Positions 1-12,500 of a stretch of DNA of 64,000 bases are shown here, one piece after another. Under the pieces are notes generated by a model. It did no database searches. It saw only the letters and a list, made by a program, of their open reading frames with translations, and was not told where the DNA came from. The translations under genes were made by a program, and so were the position numbers. Within the stretch, counting starts at the first letter, position 1. Each line of letters starts with the position of its first letter. Source of the stretch: Glandiceps talaboti (taxonomy: Eukaryota; Hemichordata; Enteropneusta; Spengelidae); contig NC_135549.1 in assembly GCF_964340395.1 (NCBI RefSeq), forward strand, positions 33,833,832 to 33,897,831. The letters are read 5' to 3'.

Positions 1-109
1 TCAAAACAGAGTGGTATACCATCCCCAGCGGAAAGTTTATTGCTCACACACACAAGGTGTCTCACTATTTTAATTCAATTAAAAAATTAATGAATAACAT
101 AACACATAC

Positions 110-203
110 CTGTCATTGGATTCTTGACATTACCCTGTCTCTTTTGTGTCATGAAAAAACCCTTGTCCTTGTCATTAAAGTAATACTTCCTCATGATGTA
201 TGA
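110..203 (-). CDS. EMC3: EMC3 coding exon 3
   Basis: The exon follows a TTGAAG acceptor, starts in phase 0 and ends ACAG before a GTATGT donor, one base into a codon. It encodes [17 protein letters not shown] and then [14 protein letters not shown], which corresponds to the RKYYFNN...GFF...PMT segment of EMC3. The next exon is off the window. Confidence 0.9.
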
Positions 204-3200
204 CTTCAAGAAAACAAAAGAAATCAGAGTTTAACAAGACTCCATAAAATATCAATGTACATACATTGTAGTCATAAGCTGGTTGTTGTACATGTACAAT
301 GTCATACACTAATCAGTTAGGGACTATATGTCTGTCTTCTGCAATTTAAGTTTGTCATTAAGAAGGAAGGTTAAGATCAAAGCTTTAGTCATGGCAGACT
401 TTGGTGTAGCTTTGTGTGAGAAAGGAAAATTCAATGAAAGAAATTGAGCAAGCGTAGTGTGGTTTCTTTGTCCATCCACCACACCATCATGAATGTTCGA
501 ATATTCACTACATTGCATTGGAACACATGCGTTCATACTTTATGACGATAAACATCAATGTACAAATGTAAGCAGCACTAATGTTTAGTGTACATTCATA
601 AAGTCTACACCAAGCCACCACTCTGGATACCTATTCCACCTGTACGTCTAGATCTTTTCTTTTCAAAAGTATCAATGTATTGAGCTTTAAAACGTAGGTC
701 AACTTTGTTTGAAAGTGACTTTTGTTTCGTCATTTTAATCATATTCGCTCGGGATGTGTAAGTTTGGAGCTCTAAGCTTGACGGAAAATCGGAAGTAAGT
801 TTACCGGCTGCTACATACAAATTGTCATCGATAATCTACATGATTTTTAGATAGAATAGAATGTATTACTAGTTAGCCTGGAATTAGACATGTAACTAAT
901 TAATGTGGGGGCGTGGTCTCTGGGAAAACACAAAAAAAAATCTTCTCAAAGACAAGGCCGATTGGCTTGAAATTTGGTGGCATCTTGGCGACATGGTCCA
1001 AAAACTTAACAGATTTTTTATTGATTATTATGCAAATGAAAGGTATTTGAATATTGAATCCAAGATGGCCACCAGACCATGTGACTGATTGGCTTTGTTA
1101 AGTCACTAATAAAAGTCACAAAAATGCTTTTCTAAAAGGTGAGTCTTAACTTTAGTTGTAAAAGACGATAGTTCATCGCACTCTCTGATATCAAGAGGGA
1201 GACTGTTGCAGCATTGGAGAAAGCCCATTTCCCATATGATGATTTTACCGGATTAATTTTGACAAGCAGCTTGGACTTAGAGCGTAGATTATGGCTGGGT
1301 TCATAAAACTTCAGAAACTGGGATATGTATGGTGGAGCTGTGTCATGTACTTTAAATGTATACATGTATGTGATCAGAAGTACATGTACATTTTGTACAT
1401 GTACAATGTATATTCAATTCAATTCAATTTGATAACTCTATTATCTGTATATGAATGCGGAAATTTGTCTTTAGCCTAAAAATACAATTTACAAAACAAT
1501 TTACACAAGTACAATATACATGTACATTCTGTGAGTTTACAATTCTCTTTACAATGAGTTTAAAATAGACACAGCTGTTGGAACGAACAATTCTTTGAAG
1601 AGGTTTTTCCATGCAAGAGGCATTCTGTAATGGCATCCAGATGGGAGCTTTAATATCAAAAGAGTTGTGTAAGGGATGCATACATGTACATGTATGGTCA
1701 TTGACAATTTTCTGAGCTTTCCTGTTAACTGCTGTATGATAGTGACATGCCAATGTAATTTGATGACAGCCAATGATCTCCTCTCCTGTGTTTACAATTC
1801 ATGTTATGTACATTGTACCTTGAATTAAACCCACTCAGATATTGGAAGCAAAAGGAGGTTTTGAAGAATTCCAGTAAAAGGTGGTCATATTTTCTGGTTA
1901 TACAAATGTAGTTATTAACAATCAACACTATGCAATTGCAAGATGTTGGTGTCAAAAAAATTACACATTTGGCTGTTATATTATGGCAAACTTCAAACTT
2001 TGAAAATATCAACCAATTTGTTTGCCTAAATATATATATATATATACTCACACTACCGGTAATCTCTGCTTCATTGTCTTCTTATTTTACATTTTACTAC
2101 TATAAATCAATACTGTGATACTACACTTTACATGTACATGTACCTCCATCAAAATCTTTACTCTCATCAAAGTTCGAATTCTCGCCAGTTTACTGGTGTG
2201 TTTTTTTTTTATACATCTGGAGGTGCTTTTTAAACAAACACAATTGTGTTCATTAGAATTCGGGCTTGTGTGACATTGTGCGATCACCCCAGGTCATAAT
2301 GTGAATTATAGAAGTTTACAACAAATATAGTTACATTTGTACCATTTGGCTATATTTTGATTCAGGCACAAAAACCATGTCTCACATTGTACATGTATGA
2401 TATGGTACATTTTGCCAGTTTTGGTTGAAATCAGATATACAATGTACATGTATGAGGGTGAACAGACAGACGGATGCATACATGTATGTACATGTACATG
2501 TACTGTACTGTGTACCAGTGTACCCTCCAAGCCAATTTGACGTGCCACTGGCACACACAATTTCTAGTGATGCACCAAAATTTGGTGTTCTCCTATCTTT
2601 TGCTGTGTGGTGACTCACAAGAAATGCCAGTTTTTCTCATTTTCACTCACAACAAAATTTGGCTACTGTTAGAGGGCACACTGTTTTGTACATTGTACAT
2701 GTGTTGGGTATCAAATTTGTTCATATATACATGTATATACATTTGTACAGACCTCTTTAGGTAGATACTTTCCATTCTCTCTCAAAAGACGACTTCTCAT
2801 CAAAGCTTGGCTGAGAAAAAGACAAAATATTGAGGACATGTTAGATATATGCTACAATACTTTACAGTATATATCACATTCCAAATTTCTAACATTGAAT
2901 CTACATTTGTATCTGGAGCAATTATTGCCAGCACTTCAGGGCTATACAAAAATATACATGCACAGCTTGGACATTGGTCTGTGCATGTTTATCATGGCTA
3001 CATGCATTCATGTTGAAATCATACATTTAGAGTTTGAATCATTAAATACAACATGGCAAACATTATTATGTACATGTGTATAAGGCTCTCTGAGAAGTGG
3101 AAATTCCTGTAAATTTTCCAAAAGAAATAACAATATTTTTATCGATTAATGACAAAGTGGATCATGACTTATCCAAGTGACATATTTTCTACATACAGAA

Positions 3201-6120
3201 ATATACATAAAGTCAAATGTTCTTTGATGAAAAACATGTTTACACATAAACAGTCAACATGAGAAAGACATGGGATGAAGTTTATATTGGGAAAATACAT
3301 TGTATATGGGCCAGTTTTGTAAATTATATTTATGTCATGTATAAATCATAATCCCTGAGATCATCAACAATGACTAAAACTGAATTATTGAAGATAAAAA
3401 TTACCTTGAAATTTTGACTGTCATTTTACTTCATCACTGATTCAGTAAACATTAAAATTATGGACAAATTTTGTGAATTTTCATAGTTATTAACTATGCA
3501 GTAACTTGTAGCATGATGTGTTTTGATTACATTTTACTACTTTAGTTGCATACGCATGGAAAACGAGCCAGAAAACCAACAATAGTCGAAAGTACATTGC
3601 AATAAATTTCTGAACACAAACAAGGTTACATGTTCAGTGATACATATGTATAGTCGCATATCATTGGATGGACAGATGTTACGTTACACGGCTTCATCGA
3701 TGTTGAAGTTAATAACAAAATCGAATGATGTACAATGTACATTGTATATGTATGCATGTGACATGCTTAGCCTTTCTCTTAGCCCAGGTCATTTTACAAC
3801 AGGTAGTATGTTTTCTTCAAAGTGAAGTGAAGTGAAACTGAGAAATCTCACGGGGTTAAATCGTCGAGCAAAATACATGTACATGTAGATCATTGTATGC
3901 TCAAATTTGCAGTACATACACCGTATATGTATATTGTACATTTATAAATACATGTAGTTCGGCATTGAAATATGGAATGAAATATCATGCTATCAGAATG
4001 TTTTTTTAAAATAGAATTATTAATTCATACGATTGAAATTTGAATCAAATTTCAATCGTATGAATTAATAATTTTATAAAAAATTGATGGGGAAATGATA
4101 ACATCTGTAAGGGACATTTGGTTTTCAGAAATTGCATGATACCTCAAGCTCGATATTGAGAATTCAGTACATGTATGCACCTGCAATAATTACATTTACA
4201 ATACGTTTTGTATTCTTTTTAATATTTTATTTTGTGTGTGGACCCAACATTGCTCGTTTTACCATAGGGGCTTGAAATTGGTCATATTTGTTTACAAATA
4301 ATAGTTTTTGTCTATTGTTTACGTTCTTTCTTTACATTACAAAATTAGTTTTTATTTGTTTACTTTTTTCCCTACAATGTGCCATGTAATAAAGTGATGA
4401 TTTGAAAAATCTGGTGTCTTTTTGTCTAAATCAATTTTAACTTGTTCTATTTCTTGGTTTAATAAACCACCTTTACTGTATGATGACTGACGACCTTATT
4501 TATTATTTATGAGTTAGTTCTACTGAGTGCCCTCAACCGACGACCCTTCCTTGCCCCCACTCACCATAAAAGAAACACAGGGGAAGAAGCTCACGCTGAT
4601 CCACGTTCGATGTGCCCCATACAAAATGTACATGTATGTTGGTGAAATACAAAATCTGCTAATGAAATCTCAATCAGACATTCATTATCTTTCTAATCCA
4701 TGAATGTTTAGCCACATTTGCTTTAAAAATATCCAGTCTATATTTCAAAATGAGGAAATAATCGCAAGGAGTTGGAACGGGTGATGTGTACCGACAACTA
4801 CCTGTTTATTTACAGTTATACATTATTGTAATGAGCTGTTAACACCTAGGTAATCCAATGACTGACTGCTTCCTACGATGTAATGAGCAAGGAGATAAAC
4901 TGGAAATAAACATGTTGACAAACAGGATGAAAAATATCCAGTCTATATTTTAAAATGAGGAAATACAATGTAATCGATCATAATTGCAAGGAGTTGGAAC
5001 AGGTGATTTGTACCGACATGCGACAACTGCCTGTGCAGTGGACTGTCGGCGCTGTGGTGTCCCGGAAGTATGTCAGATCACCTTTATAGTTCTCTCAGTA
5101 GAAATCTTCCCTGATTTCCTTGTCTCACCACTACTGAGTCTTACGAAGCCAAGAGGGTTCAGTCGCAGACACGCAGACATCGTCAACAAGAGTTATCATT
5201 TTTTCGTAATCACTGGTCAGCGAACACACACCCATGTAAATAGATGAATATTCATTTTGCATATCAAGTAACCAGGTATTATACGGGGCACATCGAACAT
5301 GGATCAGCGTGAGCTTCTTCCCCTGTGTTTCTTTCATGGTGAGTGGGGGCAAGGAAGGGTCATCGGTTGAGGGCACTCAGTAGAAGTAACTTGTAAATAA
5401 TTAATAAGGTCGTCAGTCATCATACAGTAAAGGTGGTTTGTTAAACCATAGACAGCATTGTCTATGGTTAAACCAAGAAATAGAACAAGATAAAATTGAT
5501 TTAGACAAAAAGACACCAGATTTTCAAATCATCACTTTAATACATGGCATCTTGTAGGGAAAAGATATTTTCAAATAGCTAAAAATAAGAAAGGAAACTA
5601 ATAAAAACTAATTTTATAAAGAAAGAAATAACGTAAACAATAGACAAAAACAACTATTTGTAAACAAATATGGCCAATTTCAAACCCCTGTGGTTTTACT
5701 GTTTATTTTCTTACTGGGTTGACAAAGAAAAACAAGCGGAGGACCGCGAGCGACGAAGCGAAACCACCACAGTACTGCATGCAGCATCTACGCAATATGT
5801 TGTTGTTTTGGGGAATCACTGTCAAGTTACTACTGAACAACCAAATATTTCCTCGTTGTCCACATTGCGACGCGATGCACACTTGTGCTATGTTAGTACG
5901 TATGTACTAGTAAAACACTGTACATTTTAATACAATTTACATGTACACATCGATGGGATGAAAACACTCACCTATCAGACACCTGCTGTAAATCTACTTT
6001 CTTGTCCGACTGCAGAAGTATACTAACGTAATGCCTAATGATTCCAACAAAGAAGGTTATACAAACTATGGGTAAAACAACCCAGAATCTGATGTTTGGA
6101 TCAAGCAAGAGCTCCGCCAT
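110..6120 (-). CDS. EMC3: EMC3 gene, 5' part: ER membrane protein complex subunit 3 (coding exons 1-3)
   Basis: EMC3 (TMEM111) is a core transmembrane subunit of the ER membrane protein complex, an insertase of the Oxa1/YidC superfamily that places tail-anchored and multipass proteins in the ER membrane. Three exons on the minus strand (5972-6120, 2753-2810, 110-203) join in phase into the first ~100 residues. The start [19 protein letters not shown], the first membrane helix, then [27 protein letters not shown] and RKYYFND match the conserved EMC3 N-terminus in order and spacing. Splice sites are GT-AG. The later exons, with the remaining membrane helices, lie beyond the left edge, so the gene is incomplete only because of the window. 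It diverges from UXT, with 369 bp between start codons. The family assignment is recognised from memory and I regard it as secure. Confidence 0.93.
204..2752. other. EMC3 intron 2, no gene seen
   Basis: This is intronic AT-rich sequence on the EMC3 minus strand. It is dense in TACATGTA/TGTACATTGTACA words, especially at 1340-1420, 2380-2520 and 2680-2750. Short open frames have no recognisable content. Confidence 0.6.
2753..2810 (-). CDS. EMC3: EMC3 coding exon 2
   Basis: This 58-bp exon has an upstream CTCAG acceptor and a GTCTGT donor. It completes the split serine codon from exon 1 and encodes [19 protein letters not shown], which matches the cytosolic segment that follows the first helix in EMC3. 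It has no ATG of its own and is recognised from its family match and phase. Confidence 0.9.
4015..4073. repeat. 59-bp perfect palindrome
   Basis: The arms 4015-4043 and 4045-4073 are exact reverse complements around a single central base (4044); beyond a single G.T position the pairing continues to 4011 and 4077. It is AT-rich with the core ATACGATTGAAATTTGA. It lies 180 bp from the large inverted duplication. Confidence 0.9.
4256..5700. repeat. Large inverted duplication (arms ~370-420 bp) in EMC3 intron 1
   Basis: The left arm (about 4256-4623) and right arm (about 5283-5700) are reverse complements with scattered differences. Landmarks are TTTGTTTACAAATA, ATGATGACTGACGACCTTAT, GGGGAAGAAGCTCACGCTGA and TTCGATGTGCCCC. 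The ~660-bp spacer has its own direct duplication (4725-4815 and 4926-5036: ATATCCAGTCTATATTT ... AAGGAGTTGGAAC). Open frames across it are incidental. Confidence 0.85.
5972..6120 (-). CDS. EMC3: EMC3 coding exon 1
   Basis: The exon runs from the start codon at 6120-6118 to a GTGAGT donor just below 5972. It is 149 bp and ends two bases into a codon. It encodes the N-terminus, the first transmembrane helix ([16 protein letters not shown]) and the basic juxtamembrane stretch [13 protein letters not shown]. Confidence 0.93.
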
Positions 6121-6489
6121 GTTGGAGTTTCGTTCTTCGAAGTCTCGCGATAAAAGTGCAGAACGAGAATTGTATTTTAATGTCCAACAAGTTGATTAAA
6201 TATACTTTATATACAAAATACTGTAGATAACATTTGGGTACAGAAAGGATCAAAATCATATAAAATTGGAAACTATTATGATCGTATCTCTCGCACCACG
6301 TAATTTCTATCATGTTTCTGTGAACTCTAACCTGTGACCCTGACAAGTTAGCGATAGAGATGTAGATGTTGGGCCAGCGCCTGCGAGTTTCAACACTGCA
6401 TGTGATGAAATTGTTCGGCGACGTGCAACGTTAACTCACCACATTAATTAAAGTAATATGTTAGGTAGCTGCTACACGAATCGTTCATA
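6121..6489. promoter_or_regulatory. Probable bidirectional promoter between EMC3 and UXT
   Basis: The two genes start 369 bp apart on opposite strands, with no room for separate distant promoters. The interval is richer in CpG than its surroundings near the EMC3 end and has no obvious TATA box close to either start. A TCTCGCGA word lies at 6143-6150, about 23 bp upstream of the EMC3 start codon. TCTCGCGAGA-type elements are known from TATA-less housekeeping and bidirectional promoters of animals. Promoter function is inferred from geometry and this one motif; transcription start sites cannot be read from sequence. Confidence 0.7.
6143..6150. promoter_or_regulatory. TCTCGCGA promoter element
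   Basis: This is an eight-base match to the TCTCGCGAGA housekeeping promoter element, positioned in what is probably the 5' UTR or core promoter of EMC3. It is almost palindromic, so it could serve both directions. Confidence 0.45.
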
Positions 6490-6572
6490 ATGACCTCGGA
6501 ACGTCCCGACATTCCGAAAAAAGTCTTGGAATATGAGTTATTTCTAAACGAGATACTCAGGGAAGACTTGAG
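6490..6572 (+). CDS. UXT: UXT coding exon 1
   Basis: The first ATG gives [20 protein letters not shown] followed by EILREDLR, matching the N-terminal coiled coil of UXT (KVLxYExFxxxxLxxDLRKVL). The exon is 83 bp and ends AG before a GTAAGC donor, leaving a split arginine codon that exon 2 completes. Confidence 0.93.
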
Positions 6573-9500
6573 GTAAGCTTAAACTTTAAAGGGGAAGGCC
6601 CAATCAAATACATTTGCACTTTTAGATAGCTAAACTTTGTGTGTTTAACTTATATGTATGTGAATTTTAGAAATAAAATCATGAAAATGAAACGTAATAT
6701 CATAACTAGGCAAAGCCCATAAGCTCGCGCAGGGTAGATTCATTTGTGACCGGCTGCCTGGGCCAGGGTTGATACACTTGATTTGGGTCATTTTCCAGGG
6801 GTATTGACCATCAAAATTTATTTTATTGAATGACAACTAATTCTCTGACATGGACGAGAAGTAAAGCAAGTCAACACTCTATGCAGTTGTTGGTTTCAAA
6901 AACCATCATAGCCATTAGATTAATATTGTTCATTTTCAATCAGCCAACTTATCATAGACCCTCCACCGCCACCAACGTACGTTGGTCTTTGGACAATTCA
7001 ACTGGATGATTTAGGATAGGAATGTTACTGTTCCAACGGTTACCGGTCAAAACGGCCCCAACGTCAAAACGGCCCCGCCTTTAAAAGGTCAAAACGGCCC
7101 CGCCTTTAATGGGAGATTGACAAGTACCGATTGTTTGGTTCCCGTAACAATCACGAGAAGAACTGTGTGTACAGCTACGCGTAGAACCGTACGTAGTACT
7201 TGTATCCAGGGGGCACTCGACCTGAAGTTGGGTACACATGTACGTACCGCGGTCAGTTTGAAACACAGGCGCAAACTCTACAACTGTCTCAAAATTAGGG
7301 GGTCAAAAGTCTACATTTTATGCCCATTAAAGGCGGGGCCATTGGGGCCGTTTTGACCATTAAAGGTGGGGCCGTTTTGACCTTTGAAAGGCGGGGCCGT
7401 TTTGACGTTGGGGCCGTTTTGACTGGATACCGTACCAACAAACATAGGAAAGTAGATATTCTTTTTAAAACATGTAAAAAAACCCCAATTATCGACAATA
7501 TAAATGTCAAAAACCACACTTCCACAACCCGGAAATTAAACTGAGCTATGTCATCAGTGGTCCGTATCGCGTACAGCCGTGCATCAAATTTCCAAATAGT
7601 GTAACAATTTCTCCTTGAGGTACAGTGATGCCTCGATACTCGTTACAATGTTACGATAATCATGCCAACAGGCCTACTGTTACAATATTGCAATGCATGG
7701 TGATGTCGCCTATGATATACGATGATACGGTAGCGCGTGGAGAATGCACGTAGTATATGGAAGGCGCATGCGAAGTCAGTGTGCGCCGTAATGCATCATT
7801 GGGAGAACCACCAAATTTTTTTGCATAGTATATACGACGTGCATGCGTACTAGTCATTGAGCCGCTTCGCGGCAGCTTCGCTGCCGCTGCGCGAGCTATT
7901 AAAGTTATGTGACTTTGAAATGTCAAAATTCTGCCATGTTGAGCTTCACTGTGTGCCGCCATTTTGGGAACTTTTGCCACAAAGAATGTTGGGAAAACTC
8001 ATGCTCGTGACGCCAGGGGCGCGTTCGGTCGACAAAGCGCCCGCGGACATTTCAAAACGTTTTGTTCCCGAACGACTAATTGTCGTAGTTTTTCATGGGC
8101 GACCCGGGACGAAGGAAGGCGGAAGAGTGAGGTGACTCACCAAAAGCCAAGATGGCGGCCACGAATTCTCACTTCATCGGCGAACTTGAGTTTTTGTGTA
8201 GGATTACTTAGTGAACATTAGTTTTGATTCAGCACTGCAAAAAAGTTCATGGAATTGGTTATTTACAATTGGCAACGGTATTTAGAAATACGAATACCCG
8301 TCGGGATAATTGTACGGTTGATTTCACGTACATTGAGCGATGCAAGATAAATTTGGGGTCAGGTCACAGGTCAAAGATCACTTCGTTAGTGTAAAAATAG
8401 TGTATGCATAAATAACAGGCCTTTTTTAGGCATTCTAGCATCCTGACAGTACTGCAAAGGTGTGATTTAACTATGTGCATCGTCTTTTCAATGATGAGTG
8501 CTGAATGTACACAAAATGCGACAATCTTCTGTTTGAATGTGCCGCCATCTTTTGTTTTTCATGCGCAACATGCAAGATACAGTTCGGCGCAGGGCCAGGG
8601 CGCCTTGGCCAGACAATGACAAAACGTTTTGACTACTGTACGCACCCCATGGCTTCCTTTACGTCCACTGGCATCGAGCTCTACATGTGTATGTAGCAGC
8701 TGTTCATCTCTGACAAACATGAGCGGATGTAATAATCATTTTGAGCACGATGGTAAATCATTTTCACCATAACTGATCCACAGAGACACCCAGTATTGTG
8801 TAAATTTTGGCTGCAAACTGATTTATCTAAAGAGAAAGTGGGTCAAGTACCATTTGGGTTTATTTTTCAGGACCACTTTAAACCATACATTTATATAATT
8901 ATAGGTTCATGTTTAAAACCAAGTGATTTCCAAGGAACGGATGTGTTGCGTAAAAATCATGTTGTTACACATTGCCCACTTTTGCAGAATTTCCCGATTT
9001 CTGTGTAAACACAGATTGATCAAATAGCATTCTGCAGTGTTATTTTTGAAATGCATCCGTGGACTGTACATGTCTATAGTTAGTGAGTCTTTGTAGATTT
9101 TGGCATCATGGTACCTTCAGTGCTATGTTAGATGAGATAACACCAAAGAAATTGCCCCGACAACCATGTACAAGTAATTTGTATGGAGAACAAAACAGTG
9201 GTCATTGCTAGAATTTAGAAAATATTGACGCGGGTGAGTTTGTTACATACTATCATTTATCGTTGCGACAACCAAGGTCTATTGGGTTCAAAAATCCTGG
9301 TTAAAAATTAAACTCATGGTTAGTCTGATTGATGAGTAATGAAACTCTGTGTTTTCACCATGCCCAAGAGTGTTTTGCCATTCGTTTACTACGTTCATTT
9401 ACGGAAGAAAGATTTTCCATGGCTATGTCAGTATGAACGCTACCGGTATGTTACCCTTTTGAACATTCCCTATGTTGATAGTTCAGAGTATTGTGTGTCA

Positions 9501-12500
9501 TCACAGTACATTCTATGACCTTTCCAAATCTTAGCGAATGTAGAGCACATTCGTCATAGCAGAAAGTTTTGTCTGATACGTATCCCTCTTGAAAACTTTG
9601 TACTTGGTTTATTTCATTTCCTTTTGATTGGGTTCATTACCATTCGCACTGTGTGACACGTAGTATTATCACCATCTTCTTTCAAAGCACGATCGCGACC
9701 TGTCTTCACATTTATAGTGTTGCATCGTTTTACATTGATAAAGATGTACATGTATCAAAATGAAAATAATCGACTCTCAGTACCACAGAAAGCAAAACAT
9801 ACAATCGTACTACGCATTGTTTTCAAAAGAAGTACAATCATACTGAAGATATTTTAGGATGCTAATTTGCCTTCTTTATAAAGTTAAAACAAGAATTTCA
9901 GTGCATTTTGTATGTTGTATGACACAAAAGGATGTGTCCAGAAATTTGCTTAGAAATCAACCTACAACTATTATAATGATGATTCTACAACCAGAAATCC
10001 TAAAGCAAAAATGAAGGGAAGCATTGTCGAAGTTACAATTTTGAATCTTGTCAGTAAGTTATTATATATAAAGTGTCCTAACACTAAGCCAGGCCTACGC
10101 ACTGGCGATGAACCGGTCATAACTGTAAAGCAGGAAGTCAGAAGTTACAACCTTTGACCTCTGAGTGGTGTTTATTACTGGCCACATGTGCCTAACTTGT
10201 AAATAAATTTCCCAGGATCCTCTGCAAATATACTGTACATAACTCACATTCTCTCTTCATGTTTTGTGGTTAATGTTGAACTTTGTAAAGTTATATTATA
10301 TCGCAGCAAATGTTGGGAAAGGAGAAACGGGCAAAATACAGACTTATGAAACACTGCATGATCAATATTATTTAAACCATTGTCTGATGCCACTAACAAA
10401 TATTGAATCACATTCATGAAAAATTCAAGATATTTTGGATATTGTGGTATTCTCTAGTGAAGTGAATGTCAACAACAGCAATTTTCAGATACATGTATGT
10501 AATATGCGGACACAGGCACGAACATGTACACCATGTCAGCAAGGAAACGACAACCAAAAACTATTAGTGATGTGACAGAAAACATGTTCATTTGTACAAA
10601 ACTGTAGAATCAAAATCTGCATCATGACTTTAATATGTGAATTGAATGTAGTGATCAGCAACACTAAGCTTACTTGTTACATTCATTGAAACATTTTGTA
10701 TTTATTGTATTCAATCTGTGTTGCTACACTTTTACATATAGCCTGAGCCTACATCTAAGCGGTAAGGCGAAGGCCATTTTAATGGCACAGATGAGAAAGT
10801 AGGGAATATGTCTGATCATTCCTATGCTTTTGCCAAATAGTTTAGTCTGCAAGTTGATCAGACATTTTTGAAGAGCTATTTCGATTAGCTTGTTTACAAT
10901 ACAATGTACTAGTAATGCTTTTAATCCATCCACATTTATATATACAGTACTTATAATGAACAAATGTCTATGTACATGTCCGAGAAAAAACATAACGAAT
11001 TTAGGTTGAACACAGTGTATGTTTAAGTTTTCAATGAAAGAATGAGTGCTGCTGTGTTGAATGACAATGTTTAATATTGAACATAATTTAATGAAATATG
11101 GCCTACAGTCAGAGTTTATATACAATAAATGCAATACCCAATACAATAGTTTTTTCTGCGGTGGAAAATCTGTGGCTAATAATTTTTATCTGTGGCTAAT
11201 GAAAATAACACTCTTTTAGTCACAGGGGTTTTTGAAACCCAGTACTAACACAGTACATAATGTAGGCGTTCTTTGGTGAATGATTATCCAGTTGCCTATC
11301 CAACCCTGTTGTTATCTTTGCAACATACACGATCATCTGGCTGTTGCTATGGGCATGATCATATTGCTAGACATATCTGCACACGATGTTTTCCCATATG
11401 ATGATCCATGCTGGGTATAGGTGTTCATTTGCTGAATGATTATCCATACATTATTGAATGTTTATTCATTTGTCTATGAATTCCTGATGTTATCTTTGCA
11501 ATATACATGATCATTTCTAAGTTAGACTATTGTAATGTACTGTTTCTTGGGCTTCCTTTGTGTTATTACGGAAACTACTGTACCAGTAGTTCAAAATAGC
11601 GCGGCTCGCCTATTGTCTGGCTGCCGCAAGTATGATCATATATCTCCTGTTTTAAGATCACTTCACTGGCTCCCAATCGAGTGTAGAATTGAATTCAAAG
11701 TTTTACTACTGCTTTTTAACGCACTTCATGGTCTTGCGCCTATGTACATTGTTCATCTTTTAACACCCAGAAATACTACACGTCGTTTGCGTTCTTCAGA
11801 TTCGGGCTTGCTTGAGGTTCCGTTTACGAGGTCATCTTTCGTCTACAAATGGGCCTTCAGCCATGTTGCTCCGCGGTTATGGAATGATTTACCGGCTGGT
11901 ATTAGAATGTGTAATACCGTTGATTGTTTTAAGAAAAGTTTAAAAACGCATCTTTTCCGCAAAGCTTTTAAAATGTATCAAGAGTTGTTTTAGTGTCAAG
12001 CGCTTTTTCTTTTTTTAGATTTGTGAACCGTGTAGAGCATTTTATGGATTTACTGTATAGAAAAGTAAATATTATTATTATTATTATTATTTGGTTGTTG
12101 CCATGGACTTTAAGTAAACTGCCACTTTTCAAAAGACACCATTAACGTCAAACAAGCAATGTAATACATGTATGTCCTATAGTCTTAATTCTATGCATTG
12201 TGCCCCAAATGACAAGTGTTTGTTCAAAACAGGGTTGCAGACTGCAAATCCAAATTCTGCACCCCTTCTACAAAATGGTTCATTCCAGTAGATGCTCTCG
12301 ATCGACAAAGTCATGAAGTTGCCTAGCCTGAAAGTCTATGCTGTCACTGTAGGGGAAGATTTTTGACAGTCAGTCGTCAATAAAAATGATAGCACTCATT
12401 CTAAAATTACCTCATTTTGAAATGGAAAGTACTTTGTGGTTCATTTATGGAGTTTTGATTTTGTACGATCAATATTGGTGGCAAAATTGCCACGTCAAAA

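Noticed and set aside
5670-5930. Frames starting [13 protein letters not shown] and [15 protein letters not shown]
   Set aside because: They overlap the right arm of the inverted duplication, lie antisense to EMC3 intron 1, and show no domain.
10724-11146. 140-codon minus-strand ORF
   Set aside because: Cysteine/leucine/isoleucine-rich composition typical of chance frames in AT-rich DNA; no motif, no neighbouring splice partners recognised.
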